Shown here piece by piece: positions 44,004-52,203 of a stretch of DNA of 64,000 nucleotides. Numbering within the stretch: position 1 is the first letter of the stretch; each line of letters begins with the position of its first letter. Origin of the DNA: Streptomyces sp. Ag109_O5-1 (GTDB lineage: Bacteria > Actinomycetota > Actinomycetes > Streptomycetales > Streptomycetaceae). The stretch is taken from the NCBI RefSeq assembly GCF_003814875.1, contig NZ_RKQF01000001.1, forward strand, positions 620,001 to 684,000, in the 5' to 3' direction. Below the pieces are notes generated by a model. It was not told the DNA's origin. It saw only the letters and a program-made list of their open reading frames with translations, and searched no databases. A program made the position numbers and the translations under genes.

Positions 44004-44493
44004 CTTAGTACTCCTCGGTTGGGAAACGGGCTTGGCGGACTACAGGCAAGACGCCTGATGTCAATAGTTAAAATATCAACCATCAGGGAAGGGAGGTGAT
44101 CAGCTGACAGTGACCAAGATCATCTCAGGGAAGGCTCGATCTGCATTTGCGCCGGTCACGTCAACTTGCGGGGCCCGGAGACGAGCGGATCGGCGAGGTG
44201 CCCGGTTTGGGCTGCCGTCCTCGTTTGCCGAGCGACAACTGTCATCCGGTGAGGTTGTGAGCGAAGTTCCGCAGTCCGGCCCGGGTCTGCGCGCCGGTCA
44301 GGCGGCGGAGGCGGGTGCAGCGGAACCCGAAGCCGCGCCTGAGACGCTTGGCCGTGATCGAGGGTGCCACGCCCCCTGTCTGGCAGGCGCCAGACAACTG
44401 CCGCGCCGGCAACAAGCGCGGATGCATCAAGTCCCGGTCGGTGAACGCGGGTTACTGCGGACCCGACCCTGCGACCCGGTCGCGCGTTCTTCC
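44004..44493. other. Operator region, 5' gene stub and unrecognised relic
   Basis: 490 bp without an intact gene. It contains the dyad listed separately, a GTG at 44110 behind a near-perfect ribosome site (GGAGGTGATC at 44092-44101) opening a short frame MTKIISGKARS, and then degenerate DNA. Minus-strand frames near 44242-44430 (GFRCTRLRRLTGAQTRAG) look like a decayed gene end with no clear family. The frame from 44110 continues antisense to the TetR gene and is not counted as coding beyond its first few codons. Confidence 0.4.
44054..44087. promoter_or_regulatory. AT-rich dyad CCTGATG-N20-CATCAGG
   Basis: The perfect 7-bp arms CCTGATG (44054-44060) and CATCAGG (44081-44087) enclose TCAATAGTTAAAATATCAAC, an AT-rich core with partial symmetry. 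It lies 51 bp upstream of the SnoaL-like gene and just ahead of the 44110 stub, as an operator in a divergent promoter would. Confidence 0.6.
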
Positions 44494-45099
44494 TCAGGTC
44501 CCCGGTCCGGACCGTACCGGCACCGGTGCGAGCAGCGCGGAGATCAGCGATCCGGCTGTGCCCCTCAGTCGGTCCGGGTCCTGGTAGACGCGCTCCATGA
44601 CGACGGTGCCGCGGGTCATGGTGATCACCACTCTCGCCGCCTCGGCAGGCGGGATCACAAGCCTGGCGGTGGCATCCTCCAAGGAGAGGCGCTCCTGGAG
44701 GACCCGCTCGAGGTTGTCGAGCAGGCTGCGCAGTGCGGCTTGGATCCGCTCCCCGTCCGCTCTTTCGTCGGTCGCCGTCTTGGTGGTCAGGCACCCCCGT
44801 GTGGGGGTGCCCGCGGTCATGGACGTGATGGTGAAGTCGAAGAACCTGCGGAGCGCCTGCTCGGCATCCGGATGTGCGAGCGCGTCGACGGCGTCGGCCA
44901 GGAACTGGTCTGCGTATCCCTGGAAGGCGCGCAGAAACAACGTCTCTTTGTCGCGGTACGCGTTGTAGAGCGATCCGCGCTGTACGCCCGTGGCGGTAGC
45001 CAGGTCCTGCATGGATGTCGCCCCGTAACCCTTGTTCCAGAAGGTCTCGAGGACTCGGTCCAGGGTCTGCTTTTCATCGAATTGGCGCTGTCCGACCAT
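44494..45099 (-). CDS. TetR family repressor
   Basis: A 201-residue TetR regulator. The N-terminal HTH is DRVLETFWNKGYGATSMQDLATATGVQRGSLYNAYRDKETLFLRAF; the C-terminal ligand domain is TIRG/YxxF-like (FFDFTITSMTAGTPTRGCLTTKTATDERADG) and ends APVPVRSGPGT. It probably represses the divergent MFS gene: two TTGAC-N6-GTCAA-type dyads lie between them. The ligand is unknown. It is adjacent to the SnoaL-like gene region but not in its transcript. Confidence 0.87.
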   Translation of the reverse strand: MVGQRQFDEKQTLDRVLETFWNKGYGATSMQDLATATGVQRGSLYNAYRDKETLFLRAFQGYADQFLADAVDALAHPDAEQALRRFFDFTITSMTAGTPTRGCLTTKTATDERADGERIQAALRSLLDNLERVLQERLSLEDATARLVIPPAEAARVVITMTRGTVVMERVYQDPDRLRGTAGSLISALLAPVPVRSGPGT

Positions 45100-45119
45100 G
45101 GCGCGACCCTAATCCATTT

Positions 45120-45171
45120 TTGACAACACCGTCAAGCTATGCAAACCTGCCAAACATGACGCCACTGTCAA
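45120..45171. promoter_or_regulatory. Two TetR operator candidates
   Basis: TTGACAACACCGTCAA (45120-45135) has perfect TTGAC/GTCAA arms, and ATGACGCCACTGTCAA (45156-45171) has TGAC/GTCA arms, each with a 6-nt spacer. Their centres are 36 bp apart, between the TetR and MFS genes. Confidence 0.65.
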
Positions 45172-45268
45172 GAATGGCGGCATGGCGTCGCTGGGCGCGC
45201 GAGACGGGCCCCGAGACCCTCACCTGGTTCCTGCAGGGAAGCGCCCGATACGGAACGGACCCGAACGT

Positions 45269-46537
45269 ATGACGACCGCACCTCTCTCCGGCCCTGGGAG
45301 CCCCCACGACTTGGGACCCTCGCCGTGGCGGGCCATCACGGCTGGGGCGAGCGCAAGCTTCGTGGGAATCGGGCTGGCGCGCTTCGCCTACACGCCACTG
45401 CTGCCCTCCCTGATCGACGCGCACTGGTTCACGTCCTCGGCCGTCGTCTACCTCGGCGCGGCCAACCTGGCCGGCTACCTGATCGGCGCGCTGCTCGCCC
45501 GCCCCATCGCCCGGCGGATCTCCGACCGCAGCGCGCTGCGCTGGATGATGGCGCTGGCCAGCATCGCCCTGCTGGCCTGCGCCGCGCCCCTCTCAGTCGG
45601 CTGGTTCTTCGCCTGGCGACTGGCCTCGGGTCTGGCCGGCGGCACCATCATGGTCCTCGTCGCGGGCACCGTACTGCCGCACATCCCCGGACAGCGCCGC
45701 GGACTGGCCGGCGGAGCCATCTTCATGGGCCTGGGCCTTGGGATCGCAGCCTCGGGCACGATCGTCCCCCTGCTGCTCCGGGCCGGGCTGAGCCAGACCT
45801 GGGCAGGCCTGGCCCTCCTGTGCGCGATGCTCACCGCGTTCAGCTGGAACGGCTGGCCCCGGGCAGCCCTGGCCGCCGCCCATGCGGCACAGGTCTCGGA
45901 CCAGCCGGCCCCCGGCGCCCGGCTGAGGCTGAACATCGTCTTCGGGCAGTACGCCCTGCTGGCCGTCGGCCTGGTGCCGACCATGGAATTCCTCGTCGAC
46001 TTCGTCACCCGCGGCCTTGGCGAGAGCGCCGGGGTCGGCTCCTTCTTCTGGATCCTCTACGGCCTCGGCGCCATCGCCGGACCCGCCTCCTACGGACTTC
46101 TCGCCGACCGCCTGGGATTCGGACCGGCCCTGCGGATCGTCGTGCTCGTCCAGGCCATCGCGGTGGGGCTCATTTCCGCCACGGACAACGCGGTTGCCGT
46201 GGGCTTCCTGAGCGTTGTCATCGGCACCTTCCCGCCCGGGATCGTCCCCGTGGTCCTGGGCCGGGTCCACCAGGTCCTGCCGGGCCGCCCGCAGGAACAG
46301 AGCGCCGCATGGGGACGCGCCACGACGGTCTTTGCACTCTTCCAAGCGCTCGCGGGCTACACCTACTCCTACGTCTTCGCCCACAGCGGCGAGGACCACC
46401 AGTTGCTGTTCGCCATCGGAGCCGGTGCTCTGGCACTGGCCCTGGTCGCCGACCTGGTAGCAAGGTCGGCCAGGGCGGAAGGCCCAGCTGAGAACTTGGC
46501 CGTGGCACCCGCCAAGGACACCACGAACGCCCTGTGA
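45269..46537 (+). CDS. MFS transporter, YbfB/YjiJ family
   Basis: A 422-residue major-facilitator protein with ~12 transmembrane segments. SFVGIGLARFAYTPLLPSLI is the family start motif, and RISDRSALRWMMALASIALL, GGTIMVLVAGTVLP and FGQYALLAVGLVPTMEFLVDFVTRGLG follow. The family (YbfB/YjiJ) exports unknown small compounds. It is divergent from the TetR gene with two TetR operators in front, so it is probably a substrate-induced exporter. ATG 45269 is used; a start at 45182 is also open. It has a C-terminal Ala-rich tail. Confidence 0.85.
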   Translation: MTTAPLSGPGSPHDLGPSPWRAITAGASASFVGIGLARFAYTPLLPSLIDAHWFTSSAVVYLGAANLAGYLIGALLARPIARRISDRSALRWMMALASIALLACAAPLSVGWFFAWRLASGLAGGTIMVLVAGTVLPHIPGQRRGLAGGAIFMGLGLGIAASGTIVPLLLRAGLSQTWAGLALLCAMLTAFSWNGWPRAALAAAHAAQVSDQPAPGARLRLNIVFGQYALLAVGLVPTMEFLVDFVTRGLGESAGVGSFFWILYGLGAIAGPASYGLLADRLGFGPALRIVVLVQAIAVGLISATDNAVAVGFLSVVIGTFPPGIVPVVLGRVHQVLPGRPQEQSAAWGRATTVFALFQALAGYTYSYVFAHSGEDHQLLFAIGAGALALALVADLVARSARAEGPAENLAVAPAKDTTNAL

Positions 46538-47178
46538 CAACTGGTCCGACTGAGGCCGCACGCTGCGGGTGCTGGTGTGAGCGGGCGGACGCAGAGCTTG
46601 CCCCCCCGGCTCAGTGCTCAGCCGGTGAGGGTGGCGTTTCTTCTTGAGCGATGGTGCTGTCGTCGACGTGTCGGTCGGGGCGGTCTTCTCGTTTGCGGTG
46701 GCTGGTTGATCGGCCGGCGTGGAGAGGCGGCCCGGGTGGGCTGCGACGAGGGGCTGGCCCGACTGTCCACGGCGTGTCAGGTGGTCGGCGAACTATCGAG
46801 AGTGCACGTCCCGGCCGCTTCTGCCCGGCCCAGGTCCCCGGTCCGCGTGTCGAGTCCGTCGGTGGGCGGGCACAGGTGGAGGACGTGACCGCGGTGTTCG
46901 CCGAGCGGGTGCTTGGGGTGCTCGCCGGCCATGCGGGCCCGGTGCGGTGCAAGGGTGTGGTGGAGGGGCTGGGTCCGGAGGTGACGGCACGCAATGTCGA
47001 GGGGGTGCGTCACCACGTGAAGAAGGCCGCTGCCGCTGGGCGGGTGGTGCAGACGCCTGGAGCCTGTTCACCCTGGCGCGTGCGCGGAGCGCGACGGGCG
47101 GGTGAAGCGGTGTACGCAGAAAGGTCTTCTCCTTGCTGGTCTGGTTGAACCACCTGACCGGGCAAGGAAGAAGACCTG

Positions 47179-47350
47179 GTGGCATCCTACGCGCAGCAGC
47201 CCGTCGAAGCGGGTGGCTTTGCCGCCACACACACCCGCATGGAGGAGATGCTCTGCCCACCTCTCCGGGCTGGCGATGATGTCCTGCACCCAGGAGACGC
47301 TGGAGGACTTCATCACCGCCACCGGGCGGGAGCTGCTGCGGCAGATGATG
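47179..47350 (+). pseudogene. ISKra4-like transposase, 5' fragment with frameshift
   Basis: The GTG at 47179 opens VASYAQQPVEAGGFAATHTRMEEML; after a frameshift the sequence continues AHLSGLAMMSCTQETLEDFITATGRELLRQMM, the conserved N-terminal region of ISKra4-family transposases as I recall it. The rest is missing: an inverted repeat begins at 47349. No complete element is nearby. Confidence 0.6.
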
Positions 47351-47399
47351 TCCATCCCCTCGCAGCGTCGGGAGTCTCTGGGCTGCGAGGGGATGGACA
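47349..47399. repeat. Perfect 17-bp inverted repeat at the transposase break
   Basis: TGTCCATCCCCTCGCAG (47349-47365) and CTGCGAGGGGATGGACA (47383-47399) pair perfectly across a 17-nt spacer. It may be a terminator for the minus-strand relic gene, or an end created at the deletion. Confidence 0.6.
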
Positions 47400-47871
47400 G
47401 GGCAGCCCTGCCGATCGCGCCGACCAGGTCGGCGGGGCCGGTGGGCAGGATGCCGCTGGCGGTGATGACCAGGTCGGCGGCTGTCTGCAGGGGGACGGTG
47501 AAACCGATCCGGGCCAGCCGGAACACGTCGTCGTACGCGAGGGCGGCGACCGGGGTCGAGGTCGCAGCCGTGACGCAGTACGACGGCGACGAGCTAGCCG
47601 GCGGCGGCCGGGACGCCGGTTCGCACCAGCGAGGTGAAGACGTTCACTCGTTCCACGCAGGCTCCGTATGACTCTGACGCCGTCCCGGGGCCGTCTGCCT
47701 ATCGATTAACGAGGTTGCCTGATCGAGTAAGAGTCCTGAGAGGGTGATCGTGGTGCGGTCAGCGCACGAAGGAAGGTCTCACCGCCGCAGAGCCCTGAAG
47801 TTCGGTTTGAAGTGCGAGTGAGGCGGCGCCGCCCTCTGACAGCCCATCTCAATTGGCGGTCAGAGGTCGGC

Positions 47872-47900
47872 GGTAGGGGCGGCGGAGTGCCGCCCCTACC
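47872..47900 (-). terminator. 12-bp hairpin after azoR
   Basis: GGTAGGGGCGGC (47872-47883) and GCCGCCCCTACC (47889-47900) are perfect arms with a 5-nt loop, 38 bp past the azoreductase stop. A second hairpin (CCTCTGAC, 47833-47840, with GTCAGAGG, 47859-47866) lies beyond it. Confidence 0.8.
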
Positions 47901-47937
47901 GCGCTTCGCGAAGGCCCGCGGGCGACTTAGGCGCGCA

Positions 47938-48549
47938 TCACGCTGCAGCGCTCAGGGAGGCGGCGATGGCGACGGAACCCTTGCGCACGGCGGCCTCGAT
48001 CTGCTCAGGCGTGTTGCCGTGGACCGCGATGAACTCCACGTCCGTGATGCCGAGGAAGCCGAGGACTCCCCGGAGGTAGGGGCCGTAGAAGTCCATGGGA
48101 GCAGAGGCGGGCGTGCCGAAGTCGCTGCCACTGGATCGTACAACCACGACCTTCTTGCCGGAGAGCAGGCCGCGGGGGCCGTTCTCGTCGTAGGCGAAGG
48201 TGCGACCGGCCATGCAGACCTGGTCGATCCACGCCTTGAAGGAGGCGGGAACGCCGAAGTTGTACGTGGGCACACCGAGCACCAGGACGTCCGCAGCCTC
48301 GACCTCCCGGATCAGGACCTCCGAGGCCTCAACAGCTTCCTTCGACTCGGCAGTGTGGGCCTCCGCGGGTCCGAACACGCCCGTGATCCAGTCCGTGCTG
48401 ACGAGGTTCGGGGTGTCCCGGGCCACATCCCGATGAGTGACGGTGCCCTGCGGGTGCTTGGCCTGCCAGGCTGCGACGTATTCGGCGGAGAGCTGCCGGG
48501 TGAGCGAGCCAGCAGTACGGGCGCTGGAGTCAATGTGGAGGAGATGCAT
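47938..48549 (-). CDS. azoR: FMN-dependent NADH-azoreductase
   Basis: A 203-residue flavodoxin-fold azoreductase. The first strand LHIDSSARTAGSLTRQLSAEYV is the FMN phosphate loop; VLGVPTYNFGVPASFKAWIDQVCMAGRTFAY binds the flavin ring; VVVVRSSGSDFGT and GVLGFLGITDVEFIAVHGNTPE follow. It reduces azo compounds and quinones with NADH. ATG 48549 is chosen; AGAAGAACC stands upstream, and an extra Met lies a few codons further out. It is divergent from a TetR gene, with a GTTCAA-N8-TTGAAC operator candidate in front. Confidence 0.9.
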   Translation of the reverse strand: MHLLHIDSSARTAGSLTRQLSAEYVAAWQAKHPQGTVTHRDVARDTPNLVSTDWITGVFGPAEAHTAESKEAVEASEVLIREVEAADVLVLGVPTYNFGVPASFKAWIDQVCMAGRTFAYDENGPRGLLSGKKVVVVRSSGSDFGTPASAPMDFYGPYLRGVLGFLGITDVEFIAVHGNTPEQIEAAVRKGSVAIAASLSAAA

Positions 48550-49152
48550 GGTTCTTCTCGCTTTCATATGGATTGTTCAATCCAGAATTTGAACGGCCAA
48601 CGACACAAGGCGGCGGCAGGGTGCAACCGGGGCACCGCTCCGCTCCAGGCGCTGAAGGGATACTCACAAGGTAGGGGCAAATTGTTGAATGGTCAACCAC
48701 CCTTCGGCTCGGCGTCCTGCCTCACGGAGCAGCCCGGGCGACGATCTCTTCACCACGCCGTGATCGTCTAGCAATGCCGCCGGGTGACGGACCGGGCCGG
48801 GGTCGGTAGCGCCGAGATTGCCCAGCCCCCGGCCAACTCGTCGCGGCTGAACCGCTATAGACCGCCTTGCCGCGCCGCCGGCCGTCGTGCAGCACACGGC
48901 CGACACCTTCGCGGCCCGGAACGCGGGACAGGGAGCGGCTTCGCGGGAGGGGTGCCCTTGACGGCAACCGCATCGATCGAGTTCGCCGCTGCGATGGTGG
49001 ACCCACCTCCGTCAAACGCTGCCCGCATGCCCACTCCCCTCGAGGGCCAGGCTTGTTGTGTCGCAGGTGTCCATGGCGGTTTGCCTGTCGGAGACGGAAG
49101 CGGATGCACGGAATTCTTGCTCGTCCATTCCAGAAAAGGCTATGGTGACTCC
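48550..49152. other. Divergent spacer between azoR and its TetR gene
   Basis: 603 bp, no intact gene. It holds the operator candidate listed separately and, further right, decayed DNA without recognised domains. Small frames on either strand show no family. Confidence 0.4.
48575..48594. promoter_or_regulatory. Operator candidate GTTCAA-N8-TTGAAC
   Basis: GTTCAA (48575-48580) and TTGAAC (48589-48594) are a perfect 6-bp palindrome 26 bp upstream of the azoR start, where a TetR-type repressor would block transcription. Confidence 0.55.
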
Positions 49153-49728
49153 ATGGCGCGAACCCGGGAGTTCGACGTCGACCAGGCGGTCGATCGCGCG
49201 ATGGACCTGTTCTGGCGCCGCGGCTACGCGGCGACCTCGATGCAGGATCTTATTGCGGAGCTCGGCATCGGCAGCGGCAGCCTGTATGCGGCGTTCGGCT
49301 CCAAAGAGAGGCTCTATGCCCTCGCTCTGGAGCGTTACTGCTCAGCCAATGCCGGGTCGCTCGTTGCGCACCTGGAGTCCGCGCCTGAAATCCGGCCGGC
49401 CCTGCATGCGGCACTGACCGCCATGGCCCAAGCGGATCTCCGGGATCCCGAGCGCGGATGCCTGCTGGTCAACGCGGCCACCGAACGGCCCTGCGACACG
49501 GTCACCTCGGACCGGGTCACGGCCACCATGCGCCTGGTGGAGTCGACGATCGCCGGCGCGTTGGATCGGGCGAAGGCCCGCGGAGAGCTGTCCGCGGACA
49601 AGAGCTCCGGGGAACTGGCCCGGTTCCTCACCACCTTCATCCAGGGTCTACGGGTGATGGGGAAAGCCCGGGCTGGGCAGGCGTTCATCGAGGATGCGAT
49701 CAACGCCGCCATGCGCGCCCTGGACTGA
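49153..49728 (+). CDS. TetR family repressor (azoR neighbour)
   Basis: A 191-residue TetR regulator: DQAVDRAMDLFWRRGYAATSMQDLIAELGIGSGSLYAAFGSKERLYALAL (HTH), then LESAPEIRPALHAALTAMAQADLRDPERGCLLVNAATER (ligand pocket region) and TFIQGLRVMGKARAGQAFIEDAINAAMRAL. It resembles TetR proteins that repress quinone or azo stress genes; the divergent azoreductase gene is the probable target. The frame is open far upstream, but ATG 49153 is where the HTH begins. Confidence 0.85.
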   Translation: MARTREFDVDQAVDRAMDLFWRRGYAATSMQDLIAELGIGSGSLYAAFGSKERLYALALERYCSANAGSLVAHLESAPEIRPALHAALTAMAQADLRDPERGCLLVNAATERPCDTVTSDRVTATMRLVESTIAGALDRAKARGELSADKSSGELARFLTTFIQGLRVMGKARAGQAFIEDAINAAMRALD

Positions 49729-49786
49729 CGGGCCCGTTTCACTCCGGTTGCCCGCCAGGCGGTGGGCTCGCCGTAAAGGGTGGCTC

Positions 49787-50030
49787 ATGCATCTGCATCT
49801 GCGGGACGAAAGCGTCGTCGTCACCAGGGCCAGCCGCGGCATCGGCCTGGCGAAAGCCAGGTCTTTTGCCGGCGAGGGAGCCCGCGTGGTGAAGGGCGCC
49901 GCGCCCGCAATCCCGGCACCGCGCTGGGGCGCTTGCCGCCACGCACGGCCTGGTTCCCGTAGCGGGGGCCAGATCGGGACCGCGATGGAAGCGTTCGGCG
50001 CAATCGACGTCCCGCGGGCGCGGTGTCCCG
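49787..50030 (+). pseudogene. SDR oxidoreductase fragment
   Basis: MHLHLRDESVVVTRASRGIGLAKARSFAGEGARVV aligns with the start of the intact SDR gene at 51348, but the middle is deleted: the frame then reads TAMEAFGAIDV, the later SERLGGIDVLV position. TGxxxGIG is degraded (TRASRGIG). It stops being recognisable at ~50030, where a permease fragment begins. It is a pseudogene formed by a deletion/fusion. Confidence 0.75.
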
Positions 50031-50382
50031 CCGGTCCCCCCTCGGCGCGATCTTCGGTCCGCTCGGCGTCCTGCTGGGCTCGATCTTCACGCTGGTGATG
50101 GGCAACGCCACGAGCGGCGGGGTCTTGCCTCCGTCCTTCCTGCCGGGCTGACTGCCGGGCTGGCTGCAACCGCTGGCCTCGGTGATGCCCGCGGGCGTCG
50201 GGGGGCGAGCCATCAACGGCCTCGCCTACTTCCACAACGACGGCGTCGGGGACGGCATGGTGATGCTCTCCGTCTGGGTCGTGTTCTGCATCGGAGCCAT
50301 CTTCAGCCTCGACAGGATCGCCGCCTCGACGGTCATCGTCCACGTCGCCCACCGTGGAAAGCTCCCACGAGCGGGCGCCTGA
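50031..50382 (+). pseudogene. ABC-type permease C-terminal fragment
   Basis: Frame reads LGAIFGPLGVLLGSIFTLVMGNATSGGVLPPSFLPG, stop TGA at 50149-50151, then LPGWLQPLASVMPAGVGGRAINGLAYFHNDGVGDGMVMLSVWVVFCIGAIF. This is the C-terminal part of an ABC-2-like membrane protein. The in-frame TGA arises from a 12-bp tandem duplication (CTGCCGGGCTG-A/G). No 5' end is present. It is a broken gene next to the SDR fragment. Confidence 0.65.
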
Positions 50383-50404
50383 ACGGCCGTCACCCGGACC
50401 TCGA

Positions 50405-51013
50405 TCAGTTGGAACTGGGCTCCTCATAAGGGATGCGACTCAAGTGCAGAACCTCGCCCAGAGTGCCCCATTCGTCGCCGCCGAGCTTGGTGAGCGGGCG
50501 CAGCAACTCGCTGTTGGGTCGGTCATCGACGATGTAGTCCTCGTCCGCGGCGGCATGGACCACCCGTCCGAAGACCAGGGTGGAGTTGCCCATGCGCAAG
50601 GTGGTGTGCGAACGGCACTCCAGGACCACAGGGGATGCGGCCACTCTGGGCGGACGCACACACCTGCTGGCTTCGCGCTCGACACCCGCGGTGTCGAATT
50701 CGCTGACTGCCCGAGGGAAGTCGATGGCGGTGGCGTTGATCAGCCCAAGGAGCGGTTCGGAAGAGAAGTTGACGACGAACTCCCCGGTGTCCTCGACGTT
50801 GCGCAGAGAGTCCTTGCGGCCGATCGAGGTGAACTGGACGATCGGAGGATCGGTGCTGGCGATGCTGAAGAAGGAGTGCGGGGCCAGGTTCTCGGTGGTT
50901 CCGTCCGATGTGACGGTGGAGACCCAGGCGATCGGCCGTGGAACGACGGCTGATGTCAGGAACCTGTAGAAGGCCGTCCTGCTCATTGCCTCAGGGTCGC
51001 ATTCGACGCGCAT
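50405..51013 (-). CDS. Flavin reductase-domain protein (DIM6/NTAB type)
   Basis: A 202-residue FMN-binding split-barrel protein: VVPRPIAWVSTVTSDGTTENLAPHSFFSIASTDPPIVQF is the flavin-binding start; VNFSSEPLLGLINATAIDFPRAVSEFDTAG and VFGRVVHAAADEDYIV follow. These proteins supply reduced flavin to monooxygenases or act on quinones. Start ATG 51013 is taken at the onset of homology. It is the last gene of a leftward redox group. Confidence 0.85.
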   Translation of the reverse strand: MRVECDPEAMSRTAFYRFLTSAVVPRPIAWVSTVTSDGTTENLAPHSFFSIASTDPPIVQFTSIGRKDSLRNVEDTGEFVVNFSSEPLLGLINATAIDFPRAVSEFDTAGVEREASRCVRPPRVAASPVVLECRSHTTLRMGNSTLVFGRVVHAAADEDYIVDDRPNSELLRPLTKLGGDEWGTLGEVLHLSRIPYEEPSSN

Positions 51014-51347
51014 GAGGTTCAGTATCGAACCCGGGCACGGATTGAGCGTGTCACAGGCCACGAGCGCGTGTCGGGCGCAGGTCGATCGAGCACCACTCCG
51101 GGTCCGTGCGCGAGCGATGAGCAAGTGCAGTCGGCAGACGGCCGGTTCGCGAGCCAATGGATCAAGGCTGTTCGGGACCAAAACGGGCCCTTGCTGGACA
51201 AGGCCCCCCGATGGCCTTCTGGTGGGCCGGCCTGGCTCAGGGCACGCATGCCTCGCCGACCGTGGATTTCGACGGACAGGGCGCCGGAGCCACGCCTGGG
51301 CCCGCTCACCGGGCGAGAGGAGCGGGCGCAGGCGGTGTGGTGGTTGA
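51014..51347. other. Spacer without recognised features
   Basis: 334 bp upstream of the flavin-reductase gene; no domain on either strand, no dyad matching the 18-bp sites and no clear hairpin. It presumably contains the promoter. Confidence 0.4.
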
Positions 51348-52142
51348 TCAGAGTGTCTTGATGAGACCGCCGTCGATGGTGAAGTCGGCGCCGGTGATGT
51401 TGGCGGCGCGGTCGCTCGCGAGCATCAGGACGAGGTCGGCGACCTCGTCGGGGCGGGTGAAGCGACCCGTGGCGAAGCCACCGAGACCGTCGATCATCTG
51501 GTCCACGGCCTCCTGCCGGTCGACGCCCATGGCGGTCGCGAGGGTGTCGGCCATGCCCCCGGGCCCCATCCACAGGGGGGTGGTCACCGGACCGGGTGCG
51601 ACGCTGTTGACGCGTACGCCCAGCGGGGACACCTCCTTGGACAGAGCCTTGGAAAAGTTGGTCAGGGCCGCCTTCGAGGCCGTGTAGTCGATGACGCCGG
51701 GGTCGGGCAGGAAGGCGTTGACCGAGCTGATCGTGACGATGGAACCGCGCGAGGCGAGCAGCGCGGGAAGAGCCGCGCGGGAGGCACGCACCGCGCTCAG
51801 CAGGTTGACGGTCAGGGTCTCCAACCATTGTTCGTCGGTGACGGAGGCGAAGCCACCCAGCCGCGGCTCGGCCTTGCCGACGTTGTTGACCAGGACGTCG
51901 ATGCCGCCGAGCCGTTCCACAGCGCTCTCGATGAGCGTTTCCACACCGCTCGCCGTCGCCAGGTCGGCGGTCACCGGGATCACGGATCCGGTGGCGGCCA
52001 GCTCGGCGAGTTCGGGGCTGGTGGTACGGGCGCCGGCCACGACGCGGGCGCCTTCCTCGACGAAGGCCTGGGTGACGGCGAGTCCGATGCCGCGGCTTGC
52101 GCCGGTGACGACGACGGTCTTGTCCTTCAGGTGCAGATCCAT
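51348..52142 (-). CDS. SDR family oxidoreductase
   Basis: A 264-residue short-chain dehydrogenase. TGASRGIGLAV (cofactor) is at residues ~13-23, with NNVGK at ~89. Catalytic YTASK follows in VIDYTASKAALTNFSKAL, and SSVNAFLPD holds the Ser. It reduces or oxidises an alcohol/ketone with NAD(P)H. AAGGAAGA lies before the ATG. It is followed 61 bp downstream in the same direction by the hydrolase gene, so the two probably form one transcript. An intact paralogue of the broken SDR at 49787. Confidence 0.9.
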   Translation of the reverse strand: MDLHLKDKTVVVTGASRGIGLAVTQAFVEEGARVVAGARTTSPELAELAATGSVIPVTADLATASGVETLIESAVERLGGIDVLVNNVGKAEPRLGGFASVTDEQWLETLTVNLLSAVRASRAALPALLASRGSIVTISSVNAFLPDPGVIDYTASKAALTNFSKALSKEVSPLGVRVNSVAPGPVTTPLWMGPGGMADTLATAMGVDRQEAVDQMIDGLGGFATGRFTRPDEVADLVLMLASDRAANITGADFTIDGGLIKTL

Positions 52143-52203
52143 GATGGTCTTCCTTGTTCGTGCGATGCGTGTGGGTGGTGGACAGAAGGAGTGGTGCCGG
52201 CGG

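Larger units (their letters stand above)
46538..47871. other. Relic stretch with broken genes (wHTH tail, ISKra4-like transposase start)
   Basis: About 1.3 kb without an intact gene. 46878-47084 encodes the tail AVFAERVLGVLAGHAGPVRCK ... VEGVRHHVKKAAAAGRVVQT, related to the fragment at 39279. 47122-47177 is an inverted repeat (AGGTCTTCTCCTTGC with a one-nt bulge). From 47400 a minus-strand frame carries VFRLARIGFTVPLQTAADLV, another decayed protein. Nothing else is recognised. Confidence 0.5.

Noticed and set aside
48722..49015. Small minus-strand frame between azoR and TetR
   Set aside because: No domain, and it overlaps frames on the other strand with equally poor signal.
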